In this document: positions 28,647 through 37,605 of the stretch, in pieces
How the letters are laid out: each line of letters starts with the position of its first letter
Numbering within the stretch: position 1 is the first letter of the stretch
Assembly (NCBI GenBank): GCA_017475765.1
Contig: JAFVEY010000027.1
Location: 73,911-137,910, forward strand
Origin: Clostridia bacterium
GTDB lineage: Bacteria > Bacillota > Clostridia > Oscillospirales > Acutalibacteraceae
DNA: 64,000 bases
Reading direction: 5' to 3'
Made by a program: the position numbers and the translations under genes
The notes under the pieces: generated by a model
Database searches by the model: none
Seen by the model: only the letters and a program-made list of their open reading frames with translations
Told to the model about the DNA's origin: nothing

Positions 28647-30719
28647 TTATATGATTTTGTGCGGAAGCTTTTTAAGACTTTCCATCACCTTTCGGCAGGT
28701 TTCGGCGCCTGATTCCTCAATAAGACCCTCAAACAGCCTGAGCTCTGTATAGAAGCAGTTGTCGGAGATATCATATTCAAGGATGTTTCCGCATACATAG
28801 TCGATGGCAGTATTTTCACGGGCGGTATTTGCTGAGGTAGTGGAGGGGATATGCCTGATAAGAATTTCCTTATCGCCCTTGTATACAACGATAAGCACCT
28901 CATCACCGAAATGATAGATCATGGAAAGACTGCCTTCTTTTTCCGTCCAGTTCATATCCGGCAGAGTATTTTTAAGCTCGTTCATCCATTTTCTGTGCCG
29001 CTCCCATACGACAGCCATATCATTGAAATCAATCTCATTGAGATTGGCTCTCTTTCGTCCGGCGGTAACGGCTTCAAGGTATTGTTTCCAATACAGGTCG
29101 TTTTCACGGATATCTGTCACTTGTGAAAGCGTGATATCCGGGTTTTGCGGCATATAGACAGAATGTCTGAGAAAGACAGGGGAAAAGTTCAGAATGGAGC
29201 ATATGATCTCGTCCGTCATAAGGGTACGGAAGTTTTCGCCGGTTCTTCTTTCTGAAAATGCAAAGTTCCACATCTGATCGCTGTGGGTCATCATCGGACG
29301 TATGTGAAGAGCGGTGGGGAGATTGATCGTATAGACAAAATCAACGATCTGCTTCAGCTCACGGGAAAAAGGCTTTTGCGTATCAATAAGACAGTTGTCA
29401 ACCTTGCTGTTCGCTTTGACGATATAATCCTTATAGAGCCAATTTCTGGTGTAATCCTTGAATTGCTCGGAATAGAAGCTGACAGCGGACTTCCTTATCT
29501 TTTGCCAGATATTCCTGAACTCCTCCGCTTTTTCTTCCGGTATATCCGTTGCATCACGCAGGATATCAAGGCGGTATTTGTCATCAGCCGTTGTCAGGAA
29601 AAGCTCTCTCATCTTTCCGGCAACCGTTCTTGTTATTTCGTAGGTATTGTTGGAGGGCGAATTCCAGTCAAATTTGATGCAGAAAACCTTGTGCTCACGG
29701 CATAGCTCTTTCCATACCTTAAATGCTTCTTCATCATGATCAAACTTTGGAGGATCAATAGGAGCATCTTCATTATAAAGATAAATAACGAATGAACCGT
29801 TGTCAAGAAGCCGGCAGAAAGCCTGCTGATTCTCTCCGCCGTCTGTATACCAGTCGATAAAGGCACGGGTGTTGAAGACAGACGCACGGTTGATCAGCAT
29901 CTGCCAGTTATGAAGAAGGGCAGCATATACGGCAGATTGCTGGTGCCGCTTTCTTTCAGACAATGCACCCTCGGCTTCAAAGCCTTTTTCAAGAAAATCG
30001 GGATTGCTGAGAAATTCCGCAGGACACCATTGATTGTCAATACATATCGGATATACTGCATTCGGGTCTGTTTCTCCCGGTTTTACCTTATAGAATTCTA
30101 ATCCGTCGGATTCAGCTTTTTCCGGACACGCACGAGGATATATGTAGTCCGAATCGCTGATGATATCATCATAGCTGTCAAGAACAATATCGAGCTGTTG
30201 GGTTTCATTCCAGGGCTTTTTACCGTATATTCTGCGGATCTCATTATCGACAAATTCCTCTCCCCATACGCTATGGCTTAACAGCTGACTGCAGAAATCC
30301 ATTGTGACTCCGCCGAATCTGAAAAGCGGAATATACTGTACGGCTGCAAAAAGCTCCAGAAGCTCTGGTTCGTCTTTGAAAAGATAGCTCAGCGGCATTC
30401 TTTCCAGCATGATGATAATAATGCGGTAGCTTGGATCGGCTTTGTTTCTGTTCATAGCCATTTTCAGCTCTCTTACAACCTCATAGCGCTGTTCGATGCC
30501 GTTTGTCAAAAAAGCAAGAAAACAGCGGCTCTTATCGAATATACTGTTAATCGTTGTTTCCCATTTGTTGCCTATCGGGATGCCGTAATCATACCAGAAA
30601 CGTATGCCCTGAGGGTAAAGAATCCTCAGAAAGTGTTCCACCTTGGCCTGATCGGCATGGCTGTAACTGACAAAGGCAAACGGTTTGCTGCCTTCATAAA
30701 CCATTTCTTTTTTGTCCAT
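28647..30719 (-). CDS. large TIR-domain protein of unknown function
   Basis: A 690-residue soluble protein. Residues about 12-140 form a TIR fold: FAFVSYSHADQAKVEHFL (beta-A and BB-loop region), IRFWYDYGI, and SRCFLAFLTNGI followed by VVREL, whose Glu84 sits where catalytic TIR domains carry their NADase glutamate. The remaining 550 residues match nothing I recognise; there is no membrane segment. Known TIR proteins act as NAD-cleaving immune effectors, nucleotide signal makers or scaffolds. No partner gene is next to it (spoIVA and pgk flank it). AAAAGGGG precedes the ATG. Confidence 0.8.
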   Translation of the reverse strand: MDKKEMVYEGSKPFAFVSYSHADQAKVEHFLRILYPQGIRFWYDYGIPIGNKWETTINSIFDKSRCFLAFLTNGIEQRYEVVRELKMAMNRNKADPSYRIIIIMLERMPLSYLFKDEPELLELFAAVQYIPLFRFGGVTMDFCSQLLSHSVWGEEFVDNEIRRIYGKKPWNETQQLDIVLDSYDDIISDSDYIYPRACPEKAESDGLEFYKVKPGETDPNAVYPICIDNQWCPAEFLSNPDFLEKGFEAEGALSERKRHQQSAVYAALLHNWQMLINRASVFNTRAFIDWYTDGGENQQAFCRLLDNGSFVIYLYNEDAPIDPPKFDHDEEAFKVWKELCREHKVFCIKFDWNSPSNNTYEITRTVAGKMRELFLTTADDKYRLDILRDATDIPEEKAEEFRNIWQKIRKSAVSFYSEQFKDYTRNWLYKDYIVKANSKVDNCLIDTQKPFSRELKQIVDFVYTINLPTALHIRPMMTHSDQMWNFAFSERRTGENFRTLMTDEIICSILNFSPVFLRHSVYMPQNPDITLSQVTDIRENDLYWKQYLEAVTAGRKRANLNEIDFNDMAVVWERHRKWMNELKNTLPDMNWTEKEGSLSMIYHFGDEVLIVVYKGDKEILIRHIPSTTSANTARENTAIDYVCGNILEYDISDNCFYTELRLFEGLIEESGAETCRKVMESLKKLPHKII

Positions 30720-30888
30720 AGCATTTACCCCTTTTCATTTATTTGTTATATTCATTATAAACCATAAAAAAGCGGTATTGCTATAAGGGGCGAAAAATAT
30801 TTATTAATTATATAAAACATTTAAAAATAAAATCTATATGTGATTTTTACAATTATTACAATTTGCGGAATTAAATTCATTTTTTCTA

Positions 30889-30917
30889 TTGAAAAAATGG
30901 AGGAAATGTTATAAAAT
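30889..30917 (+). promoter_or_regulatory. promoter of the pgk-tpiA-gpmI genes
   Basis: TTGAAA (30889-30894), 17 bases, TAAAAT (30912-30917). The 341-base gap before pgk thus holds a promoter and a leader of about 135 bases that can form two small hairpins (GCCGT..ACGGC and CCGGC..GCCGG). No known leader motif was recognised. Confidence 0.65.
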
Positions 30918-31060
30918 AGAATAAACAATGTCCTTGTGTTCTGCATTGGGACATATTTCCTGCTTTGAAATCTGTTATGCGGGAAATGCCGCCGTTTGGG
31001 TGGAAATTCAGACGGCTGATATCGGTACCGGCAGATTGCCGGGGAAAGGATGTAAATACA

Positions 31061-32257
31061 ATGAATTATCTTAACAAGAAAACTGTTGAGGATATTGATG
31101 TAGCAGGCAAGAGAGTGCTTGTTCGCTGCGACTTCAACGTACCGTTTGACGGTGAGGGCAATATCTCTGACCCGAAGAGAATTGACGAGGCTCTCAAGAC
31201 AATCAAGTATCTCATCGACCACAAGGCAAGAGTTATCCTTTGCTCACATCTCGGCCGTCCGAAGGGCGAGTTCAATCCGAAGTATTCTCTCGCTCCCGTT
31301 GCTGCTTACCTTTCAAAGGCTCTCGGCTTTGAGGTAAAGATGGCTTCGGATGTTGTCGGTGAAAGCGCACAAAGCATCGCTGCTTCTCTTCAGGACGGCG
31401 AGGTGGAGCTGATCGAGAATGTTCGTTTCCACAAGGAAGAGGAAAAGAATGATCCCGAATTTGCAAAGAAGCTCGCTGCACTTGCTGAGATCTATGTCAA
31501 TGACGCATTCGGCACAGCTCACAGAGCTCATGCTTCCACAGCAGGCGTTGCTGATTATCTCCCGGCAGTAGGCGGTTACCTCATCCAGAAGGAAATCACC
31601 GTTATGGGCGGCGCTCTCGAAGATCCGAAGAGACCGTTTGTTGCCATTCTCGGCGGTGCAAAGGTTTCCGATAAGATCGGTGTTATCACAAACCTTCTCG
31701 ATAAGGTGGATACACTTATCATCGGCGGCGGTATGGCTTATACCTTTATGAAGGCTCTCGGCTATTCAACAGGTACATCTATCTGCGAGCTTGATAAGGT
31801 TGAGCTTGCTAAGGATATTATGACGAAAGCTAAGGAAAAGGGCGTTAACTTCCTTATCCCTGAGGATACTGTTGTCGGCACAGAGTATAAGCCTGACACA
31901 GAATACAAGACAGTTCCGTCAGACCAGATCGAGGATAACTGGATGGGTCTTGATATCGGTCCGAAGACAAGAGAAAAGTTTGCCAACGCTCTTGTCGGCG
32001 CAGGTACAGTAGTATGGAACGGTCCGATGGGTGTTTCCGAGTGGGAGAACTTTGCAGCAGGTACTATTTCTGTTGCCAAGGCTGTTGCTGAAAGCGGTGC
32101 AATCTCCATCATCGGCGGCGGCGACTCTGCTGCTGCAGTTGAAAAGCTCGGCTATGCTGACAGAATGACTCACATCTCAACAGGCGGCGGCGCATCTCTC
32201 GAATTCCTTGAGGGTAAAGTACTTCCGGGTATCGCTGCTCTTAATGACAAAGACTGA
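31061..32257 (+). CDS. pgk: phosphoglycerate kinase
   Basis: A 398-residue enzyme with [41 protein letters not shown] and [14 protein letters not shown], all pgk signatures. It makes ATP from 1,3-bisphosphoglycerate in glycolysis. The ATG at 31061 follows GGGGAAAGGA; an upstream in-frame extension carries no family sequence. Codon use looks strongly biased, as expected of a highly expressed gene. Confidence 0.97.
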   Translation: MNYLNKKTVEDIDVAGKRVLVRCDFNVPFDGEGNISDPKRIDEALKTIKYLIDHKARVILCSHLGRPKGEFNPKYSLAPVAAYLSKALGFEVKMASDVVGESAQSIAASLQDGEVELIENVRFHKEEEKNDPEFAKKLAALAEIYVNDAFGTAHRAHASTAGVADYLPAVGGYLIQKEITVMGGALEDPKRPFVAILGGAKVSDKIGVITNLLDKVDTLIIGGGMAYTFMKALGYSTGTSICELDKVELAKDIMTKAKEKGVNFLIPEDTVVGTEYKPDTEYKTVPSDQIEDNWMGLDIGPKTREKFANALVGAGTVVWNGPMGVSEWENFAAGTISVAKAVAESGAISIIGGGDSAAAVEKLGYADRMTHISTGGGASLEFLEGKVLPGIAALNDKD

Positions 32258-32261
32258 AAAA

Positions 32262-32360
32262 ATGAATAATGAATAAAGAATAATGAATAGTGAATAATGT
32301 TCTGCTTTATTCAGAATCAAACAATTTTGATGACGGGGTAGGGCGGCGCCCTCCCCGTTA
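32262..32360. repeat. low-complexity repeat plus hairpin between pgk and tpiA
   Basis: About 40 bases of GAATAATGAATA-type imperfect repeat are followed by a GC-rich hairpin (32333-32358, ACGGGG..GGGC / GCCC..CCCCGT). It is not coding. It resembles the dispersed intergenic elements common in Clostridia; it could also attenuate or stabilise the pgk-tpiA transcript. Confidence 0.55.
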
Positions 32361-32391
32361 TTTAATTTTTAATTTTAAAGGAGAATTCACA

Positions 32392-33159
32392 ATGAACAAG
32401 GAACTCAGAAGCGCAGTTATCGCAGGTAACTGGAAAATGAACAAGACACGCCCCGAAGCAAAGGCTCTTATCGAGGAGCTTAAGCCGATTGCTGAAAAAG
32501 CAACCTGCGATGTTGTCATTTGTGTGCCGTTTACCAACCTGGAAACAGCTGTTGAGCTGACAAAGGGTACAAACATAAAGGTTGGCGCAGAAAACGTACA
32601 TTTTGAGAAGAGCGGCGCTTTCACAGGCGAGATTTCTGCCGATATGCTTACAGAGATCGGTGTTGAATACGTTATTATCGGTCACAGCGAAAGAAGACAG
32701 TATTTCGGAGAAACCGACGAAACTGTTAATAAGAGAACAAAGGCTGCTCTTGCAGCAGGTCTTAAGCCTATCGTATGTGTAGGTGAGCTTCTTTGGGAGC
32801 GTGAGTGCAATATCACCGATGAGGTTATTGCAAGACAGATCAAGCTCGATCTTTTCGATGTATCAGCAGAGGACGTAAAGAAAACCATTATTGCTTATGA
32901 GCCTGTTTGGGCTATCGGCACAGGCAAGACGGCAACAGCTGCACAGGCAGAAGAAGTATGCGGCTTTATCCGTGCAACTCTTGCAAAGCTTTATGGTCAG
33001 GATGTTGCTGACGCAGTTACCATTCAGTATGGCGGCTCGATGAACCCGAAGAATGCGGCAGAGCTTCTTGCACAGCCCGATGTTGACGGCGGTCTTATCG
33101 GCGGTGCATCACTCAAGGCAGCTGATTTCGGCGTTCTCCTTGAAGAAGCAAGCAAATAA
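32392..33159 (+). CDS. tpiA: triosephosphate isomerase
   Basis: A 255-residue TIM barrel with AGNWKMNKT, GHSERRQYFGE (catalytic His), AYEPVWAIGTGKTAT (catalytic Glu) and QYGGSMNPKN. It interconverts DHAP and glyceraldehyde-3-phosphate. The start at 32392 has AAAGGAG 9 bases upstream; the frame extends into the intergenic repeat but that part is not coding. Confidence 0.97.
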   Translation: MNKELRSAVIAGNWKMNKTRPEAKALIEELKPIAEKATCDVVICVPFTNLETAVELTKGTNIKVGAENVHFEKSGAFTGEISADMLTEIGVEYVIIGHSERRQYFGETDETVNKRTKAALAAGLKPIVCVGELLWERECNITDEVIARQIKLDLFDVSAEDVKKTIIAYEPVWAIGTGKTATAAQAEEVCGFIRATLAKLYGQDVADAVTIQYGGSMNPKNAAELLAQPDVDGGLIGGASLKAADFGVLLEEASK

Positions 33160-33173
33160 AGTGGGGTAGCAAT

Positions 33174-34685
33174 ATGAAAAAACCTTTAGTTCTTATGATT
33201 CTTGACGGTTTCGGAATAGGCACTAACTACGGCAATGCAATCCGCAGCGCAAAGAAACCGAATATGGAACATATTTTCTCGACCAGCCCGTGGGGTCTTA
33301 TTGCTGCTTCGGGCATGGATGTAGGTCTGCCTGACGGTCAGATGGGCAACAGCGAGGTCGGACATACCAATATCGGTGCCGGCAGAGTTGTCTATCAGGA
33401 GCTTACAAGAATCACAAAGGCAATCAAAGACGGCGATATTCTTAAAAATGAAGCTCTTGTCAATGCAATGAAAAATGCTGCTGAGGACGGAAAAGCTCTT
33501 CATCTGATGGGTCTGCTTTCTCCGGGCGGTGTTCATAGCCATATCACACATCTTTATGGTCTGGTTGAGACAGCTAAGACACTTGGTGTAAAAAATGTTT
33601 ATATCCATGCGTTCCTCGACGGCAGAGATGTTCCGCCTTCTAGTGCAAAGGAATATGCAGAAGAATGTACCAAAAAGCTCGAAGAGATCGGTGTCGGCAA
33701 AATTGCTACCGTAATGGGCAGATACTATGCAATGGACAGAGATAATAACTGGGATAGAGTTGAAAAAGCCTATGCCGCTCTTGTTTACGGAGAAGGTGTA
33801 AAGGCTGACAATGCTGTTGATGCTATTGCAGCTTCTTATGCAGAGGGTGTTACGGACGAATTTGTGATTCCGGCTGTATGTGAGGAAAATGCAGAGATCA
33901 AAAGTGGCGATTCCGTTATCTTCTTTAACTTCCGCCCAGACAGAGCAAGAGAAATTACCCGTACCTTCGTTGACCCTGATTTCAGCGGCTTTGAGAGAAG
34001 AAACGGTTTCTTCCCGCTCCATTATGTCTGCATGACTCAGTATGATGCAACGATGCCGAATGTTGAGGTTGCGTTCAAGCCGCAGAAGCTCTCCAATATG
34101 TTCGGAGAATATATCTCTCAGAAGGGTCTGACTCAGCTCAGAATCGCAGAAACGGAGAAATATGCTCATGTAACATTCTTCTTTAACGGCGGTGTTGAAA
34201 CGGTAAGTGAGGGAGAGGACAGATGTCTGATTCCTTCACCGAAGGTTGCTACATACGACCTCCAGCCTGAAATGAGTGCTTACGAGGTGACAAAGAATGT
34301 CGTTGAGAGAATTGAAAGCGGCAAATATGATGTCATTATCCTGAACTTTGCCAACTGTGATATGGTAGGTCACACAGGTGTATTTGAAGCAGCGGTGAAG
34401 GCTGTCGAAGCTGTTGACGACTGTGTCGGACAGGTGGTCAAGGCAGTTAAAAAAGCAGACGGCGTTGTTCTTATCACGGCAGACCACGGCAATGCCGACA
34501 GAATGCTTGATGAAAACGGCGAGCCGTTTACAGCTCACACAACAAACCTTGTACCGTTTGTTGTTGTAAACCATCCGTGTGAGCTTCGTGACGGCGGCAG
34601 ACTTGCTGATATCGCTCCCACAATGCTGAAACTTCTCGGACTTCCGCAGCCCGAAGAAATGGACGGCGAAAGTATTATAAAATAA
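33174..34685 (+). CDS. gpmI: cofactor-independent phosphoglycerate mutase
   Basis: A 503-residue alkaline-phosphatase-fold enzyme: LDGFGIG, DGQMGNSEVGHTNIGAGR (phosphoserine site), HAFLDGRDVPP, RPDRAREITR and TADHGNADRM supply the two-metal site. It interconverts 3- and 2-phosphoglycerate. It follows tpiA by 14 bases, continuing the glycolytic run; eno is not in the window and a terminator follows. Confidence 0.97.
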   Translation: MKKPLVLMILDGFGIGTNYGNAIRSAKKPNMEHIFSTSPWGLIAASGMDVGLPDGQMGNSEVGHTNIGAGRVVYQELTRITKAIKDGDILKNEALVNAMKNAAEDGKALHLMGLLSPGGVHSHITHLYGLVETAKTLGVKNVYIHAFLDGRDVPPSSAKEYAEECTKKLEEIGVGKIATVMGRYYAMDRDNNWDRVEKAYAALVYGEGVKADNAVDAIAASYAEGVTDEFVIPAVCEENAEIKSGDSVIFFNFRPDRAREITRTFVDPDFSGFERRNGFFPLHYVCMTQYDATMPNVEVAFKPQKLSNMFGEYISQKGLTQLRIAETEKYAHVTFFFNGGVETVSEGEDRCLIPSPKVATYDLQPEMSAYEVTKNVVERIESGKYDVIILNFANCDMVGHTGVFEAAVKAVEAVDDCVGQVVKAVKKADGVVLITADHGNADRMLDENGEPFTAHTTNLVPFVVVNHPCELRDGGRLADIAPTMLKLLGLPQPEEMDGESIIK

Positions 34686-34705
34686 TTTTGAAACCAACAT
34701 AAAAT

Positions 34706-34755
34706 GACTCCGCCGCAGAAAGGGGATGATCCTTTTCTGCGGCGGAGTTTTTGTT
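34706..34755. terminator. terminator after gpmI
   Basis: ACTCCGCCGCAGAAA pairs with TTTCTGCGGCGGAGT and is followed by TTTTTG. Confidence 0.92.
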
Positions 34756-34763
34756 AGTTTTTG

Positions 34764-35321
34764 TCAGCTTTTGTTTTGTTCTTTGGTTCCGGCTCCGATC
34801 AAAGAAGCAAAGGTATTTACGGCGGTGTCGCTGTCAGCAGAAACCACAACGAAAACATACGGATAGTGATCAAATATTCTGCTTGTGCTGACGACAGAGG
34901 ATGTTGTTTCGTTTACATTCTGATAGGCTCTTGATTTGTCGGCTATGTGTGAGTTGATGATATCAAGCAGCTGCTCCTCTTTATCCTGGTTTTTCAGCTT
35001 AAAGCAGGCAAGCTCGGTAAATGAATCGGGACGTGTTGAAATATACATCACACTATCACTCACAACACCATCGGGGATTTCGTAATATTTGGAAATATTG
35101 CTGCCTGATATTTCGGAAAGATTTTCATAATTCATTTTTTTGACCACCTCGGAAGCAAGATAAGAGGCGGTATATTCCTTTTTGCCGGTATTGTTCCCTC
35201 TGAATATGGTAAGCATCGAAACAGAAAGTATGGCTGCAATGATGATGATCGCCGCAACAATAACGACAGTCAGCGCTATATTGTTTTGAGCATGCTTTTT
35301 CTTTACACTTTCGTTATCCAA
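34764..35321 (-). CDS. DUF4358-like membrane-anchored protein
   Basis: A 185-residue protein with a short charged cytoplasmic tail, one membrane segment (about 15-42) and an extracellular domain ending FDHYPYVFVVVSADSDTAVN, the pattern of DUF4358 proteins of Clostridia. No cysteine follows the membrane segment, so it is a bitopic protein and not a lipoprotein. The start is TTG at 35321 with GAGGTGA upstream. Function unknown; the family often sits near sporulation or envelope genes, but nothing here confirms that. Confidence 0.65.
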   Translation of the reverse strand: MDNESVKKKHAQNNIALTVVIVAAIIIIAAILSVSMLTIFRGNNTGKKEYTASYLASEVVKKMNYENLSEISGSNISKYYEIPDGVVSDSVMYISTRPDSFTELACFKLKNQDKEEQLLDIINSHIADKSRAYQNVNETTSSVVSTSRIFDHYPYVFVVVSADSDTAVNTFASLIGAGTKEQNKS

Positions 35322-35459
35322 CGGTAGTCACCTCTTTCAAAAATTCGATGTAATATACTATAATTATTATACACTTTTTACAAAGCAATTACAAACAACA
35401 ATATTGTAATACTCTTTAGCATAAATTTATAAGGATGAGTTATAAAAGCCTGAAAAATA

Positions 35460-35721
35460 TAAAAAACCGAAAGCAAAGCTTCCGGCATACTTTTTCGTAC
35501 AGATAATATAAAGTCCGCCCAACCGTATCTCGTCAATAATAACCTGCCTACGATATAAGCAGGTGGGTATTCTCCCCATGATTTCATACTCCCTTCGTCC
35601 GCAAAAGCGGGAGGTCTGAAGTCCGTCACAGGAGGCCGAATTCCCGATTTAAGGGTTGTAGGGTTATTTTAGACTTAATACGCATCGGGCAGACAATATA
35701 AACAAAATTATTATCTGTGTT
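35460..35721 (-). ncRNA. ssrS: probable 6S RNA
   Basis: A transcription unit of about 260 bases with its own promoter (see next entry) and a terminator hairpin (35467-35485) followed by a T run. Its two ends pair in a rod: 35499-35508 with 35709-35718 (10 bp perfect), 35513-35520 with 35687-35694 (8 bp), and 35524-35528 with 35678-35682. An ACCTGC/GCAGGT hairpin lies in the middle. A closing stem with a long bulged rod is the shape of 6S RNA, which binds the housekeeping RNA polymerase. The naming rests on structure and memory of clostridial 6S sequences, not on a search. Confidence 0.65.
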
Positions 35722-35727
35722 GAATCA

Positions 35728-35756
35728 ATTATATAATATTTTTATATAAAAATCAA
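35728..35756 (-). promoter_or_regulatory. promoter of the 6S-like RNA
   Basis: On the minus strand: TTGATT, 17 bases, TATAAT; predicted start near 35721, just before the closing stem. Confidence 0.8.
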
Positions 35757-35792
35757 GCATTAATGCAAATTTTTTTTATAAAAATATTATTT

Positions 35793-36098
35793 TTACTGCT
35801 CATCAAAATTGCTTTCAAAAATTTCAGCAAGCTCATCGAGAAGATCTTCATCTTCAATTTCGGCAAGCTGGGGATCGCCGTTTTCATCCTCCACGGCTTC
35901 AAAGATCATGTATGTGCTGCCGGACTCGATTTCCTGGTCGGGAAGATCAAACAAAGGCATGAGAGCATAGTAGTGACCTTCGTTATGATCGATTTCGTCC
36001 AGCACCTCAAATTCATATTCATTGCCTTCATCGTCAAGAAGGGAGATGAGGTCAGCCTCGTTCAGTTCCTCGTTGATTTCATTTTCGTTTTCACTCAT
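35793..36098 (-). CDS. DUF1292 (YrzB-like) acidic protein
   Basis: A 101-residue, very acidic protein with the DUF1292 core LISLLDDEGNEYEFEVLDEI and YYALMPL. Proteins of this family are widespread in Firmicutes, usually near ruvX and alaS, with no known activity. AAAAGGAG precedes the ATG, and a promoter (TTGACT, 17, TAAAAT) lies at 36145-36173. Confidence 0.85.
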   Translation of the reverse strand: MSENENEINEELNEADLISLLDDEGNEYEFEVLDEIDHNEGHYYALMPLFDLPDQEIESGSTYMIFEAVEDENGDPQLAEIEDEDLLDELAEIFESNFDEQ

Positions 36099-36144
36099 AT
36101 ATTACAACTCCTTTTCGTTAAAATAAAATTACATTACAGAATCT

Positions 36145-36173
36145 ATTTTATACTTATTTTGCCTCAAAGTCAA
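36145..36173 (-). promoter_or_regulatory. promoter of the DUF1292 gene
   Basis: On the minus strand: TTGACT (36168-36173), 17 bases, TAAAAT (36145-36150). Confidence 0.7.
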
Positions 36174-36228
36174 GAGTAAATACATTTTTTATAAAAATAA
36201 AAAAATTAAAGAAAGTTTAAAAAAACTA

Positions 36229-36256
36229 TTGACTTTTTACAAATAGGTGCTATAAT
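36229..36256 (+). promoter_or_regulatory. promoter of the long non-coding transcript
   Basis: TTGACT (36229-36234), 16 bases, TATAAT (36251-36256); predicted transcription start near 36263. Confidence 0.8.
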
Positions 36257-36262
36257 AATATC

Positions 36263-36845
36263 AAGATAAAAAACGAAGCCGCACGGAAGGCTCTTGACTG
36301 CAGGGTCGGGTTTCGGATTTGTCTAATCCACGAAAGGAGGCAAGCTCCAATGGGCGAAATAGAACCCGTTAATTCAGACCTTTGTTCCTCTTGGTGCGAG
36401 GTCTTCCACAGGGAGAAGACAGTATAAGGATAGTTGATTTTGAGTCTGACCTCAGTTGCTCCGCTGTGATTGGCGGCACCGGCTGACGGATCACTTCATA
36501 GATGGGGTTTATACCCGTAGTTTCCTGAAAGGTTTTTGACTTGTGAGAAATGCTTGACGATGACGGTCAGCCGCTGTGAAGGGCGTTACATACAGAAGGC
36601 GGCAGGGCAGCTTCGACTGAGGAAATTACAATTGAATATCGGCGGTGTGATTGATGCAGAATTGATTTTTTGTTTTCACAGCCTGCCTTAACCGTGTGAC
36701 GGCGGGGATTGCCCTGAAAGAGAACAGGGAATGATGTTATAGGCTGAACAGATTAATTGTTCCGTTTGGCGTTCGGAAGTTCCGCATATCGTTTGATGTA
36801 TCTGTCGGCGGTGTGTGAGCCGGACAGAGGGTTCGGTTTTTGAAT
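36263..36845 (+). ncRNA. long structured RNA candidate of unknown class
   Basis: No frame with a ribosome site covers this region, yet it has a near-consensus promoter, moderate GC between AT-rich flanks, and many hairpins: GGATT/AATCC (about 36310-36340) closed by TTTCG/CGAAA, GGAG/CTCC, an enclosing CGGGTT/AACCCG, AGACCT/AGGTCT (36376-36404), CCGC/GCGG (36461-36476), GGGT/ACCC (36505-36516), CGGCTGAC/GTCAGCCG (36480-36573) and CTGTCGGC/GCCGGACAG (36802-36827) followed by TTTTT. The transcript may instead run on to the strong terminator at 37103-37152, making nearly 900 bases. It lacks RNase P, tmRNA and SRP landmarks. The class is not identified. Confidence 0.5.
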
Positions 36846-37102
36846 GAAGTATTAAAGCACATGAATAGTGTGTCCGATGGAACTGCGGCGATGAAAACGC
36901 ACTCCGAATACATTCCTTCGCTGAATAGGATTTATCGCAGTTTTGCTTATTATACAAATTTTAAAGACAGGAATGAATCCAATGTAATACTTAAGTTCAG
37001 GGTTTTGCCCACGGCTTATTAAATTGTTCAGGAATGATTCCAATGCCGCACTAAATTTAATATTTGATTACTACTGAAATTTCATTACTAATTTCTCCTA
37101 CC

Positions 37103-37152
37103 AAAATAAAGCAGACCCGACAGTTTGAGTTGTCGGGTCTGCTTTATTTTTT
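37103..37152. terminator. strong bidirectional terminator
   Basis: AAATAAAGCAGACCCGACA pairs with TGTCGGGTCTGCTTTATTT; T runs on both strands, better on the plus strand. It can serve the long RNA and the leftward TSCPD gene. Confidence 0.92.
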
Positions 37153-37265
37153 CGTTTAGTCGGATTTTACATTTTCAATAGGCATTTTCTCTTTTTTATC
37201 TGAAATAATACCGCAGAAACGCAAAACAGTCATGGACACAAACAGCGAATAGGGATGTCAGGGAA

Positions 37266-37520
37266 TTAATGTGTGTCGGACAGGGCGTTTTCGAGAGCAC
37301 GGGCGAGCTGATCGGGACATGACGTGCCTCTGCTGTTGCAGTCAATACCTTTGCAGCGTTTTATGACATCCTCGGCGCTCATGCCGATCACAAGCTGTGA
37401 AATGCCTGCTGTGTTTCCCGCACAGCCGCCGTTGAATTTTACGCTTTGAATGATGCCGTCCTCAAGCTCAATGTCGATGGAACGGGAACAGGTACGCTGT
37501 GTTTTGTAGGTAGTTTTCAT
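37266..37520 (-). CDS. TSCPD-domain protein (TIGR03905 type)
   Basis: An 84-residue protein with FNGGCAGNTAGISQLVIGMS and the motif GTSCPDQLARAL, after which the TSCPD domain is named. Such domains also occur at the C-terminus of adenosylcobalamin-dependent ribonucleotide reductases; the stand-alone form has no proven role. The start at 37520 has GGAGTGAT upstream; the longer frame overlaps the rpsR terminator and is not real. Confidence 0.8.
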   Translation of the reverse strand: MKTTYKTQRTCSRSIDIELEDGIIQSVKFNGGCAGNTAGISQLVIGMSAEDVIKRCKGIDCNSRGTSCPDQLARALENALSDTH

Positions 37521-37566
37521 ATTATCACTCCGTTGTGCATAGTATATGTATAAATATTGTAAATAA

Positions 37567-37595
37567 AAAGACCGATGCGGTGAAGCATCGGTCGA
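37567..37595 (-). terminator. terminator of the rpsF-ssb-rpsR operon
   Basis: GACCGATGC pairs with GCATCGGTC, followed on the minus strand by TTTTT. Confidence 0.88.
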
Positions 37596-37605
37596 ATGAT
37601 TGAAA

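Noticed and set aside
35378..35629. 83-residue minus-strand frame (starts MTDFRPPAFADEGSMKSWGE)
   Set aside because: It runs through the terminator of the 6S-like RNA, has no ribosome site and lies within the RNA's paired ends, so it is a chance frame in an RNA gene.
36263..36845. RNase P RNA, tmRNA or SRP RNA
   Set aside because: The GAGGAAAGUCC motif of RNase P, the tRNA-like 3' end of tmRNA and the GGAAGGAAGCA loop of SRP RNA are not found.
36840..37022. 60-residue plus-strand frame after the long RNA
   Set aside because: No ribosome binding site and no recognisable protein pattern; kept as possible part of the RNA transcript.
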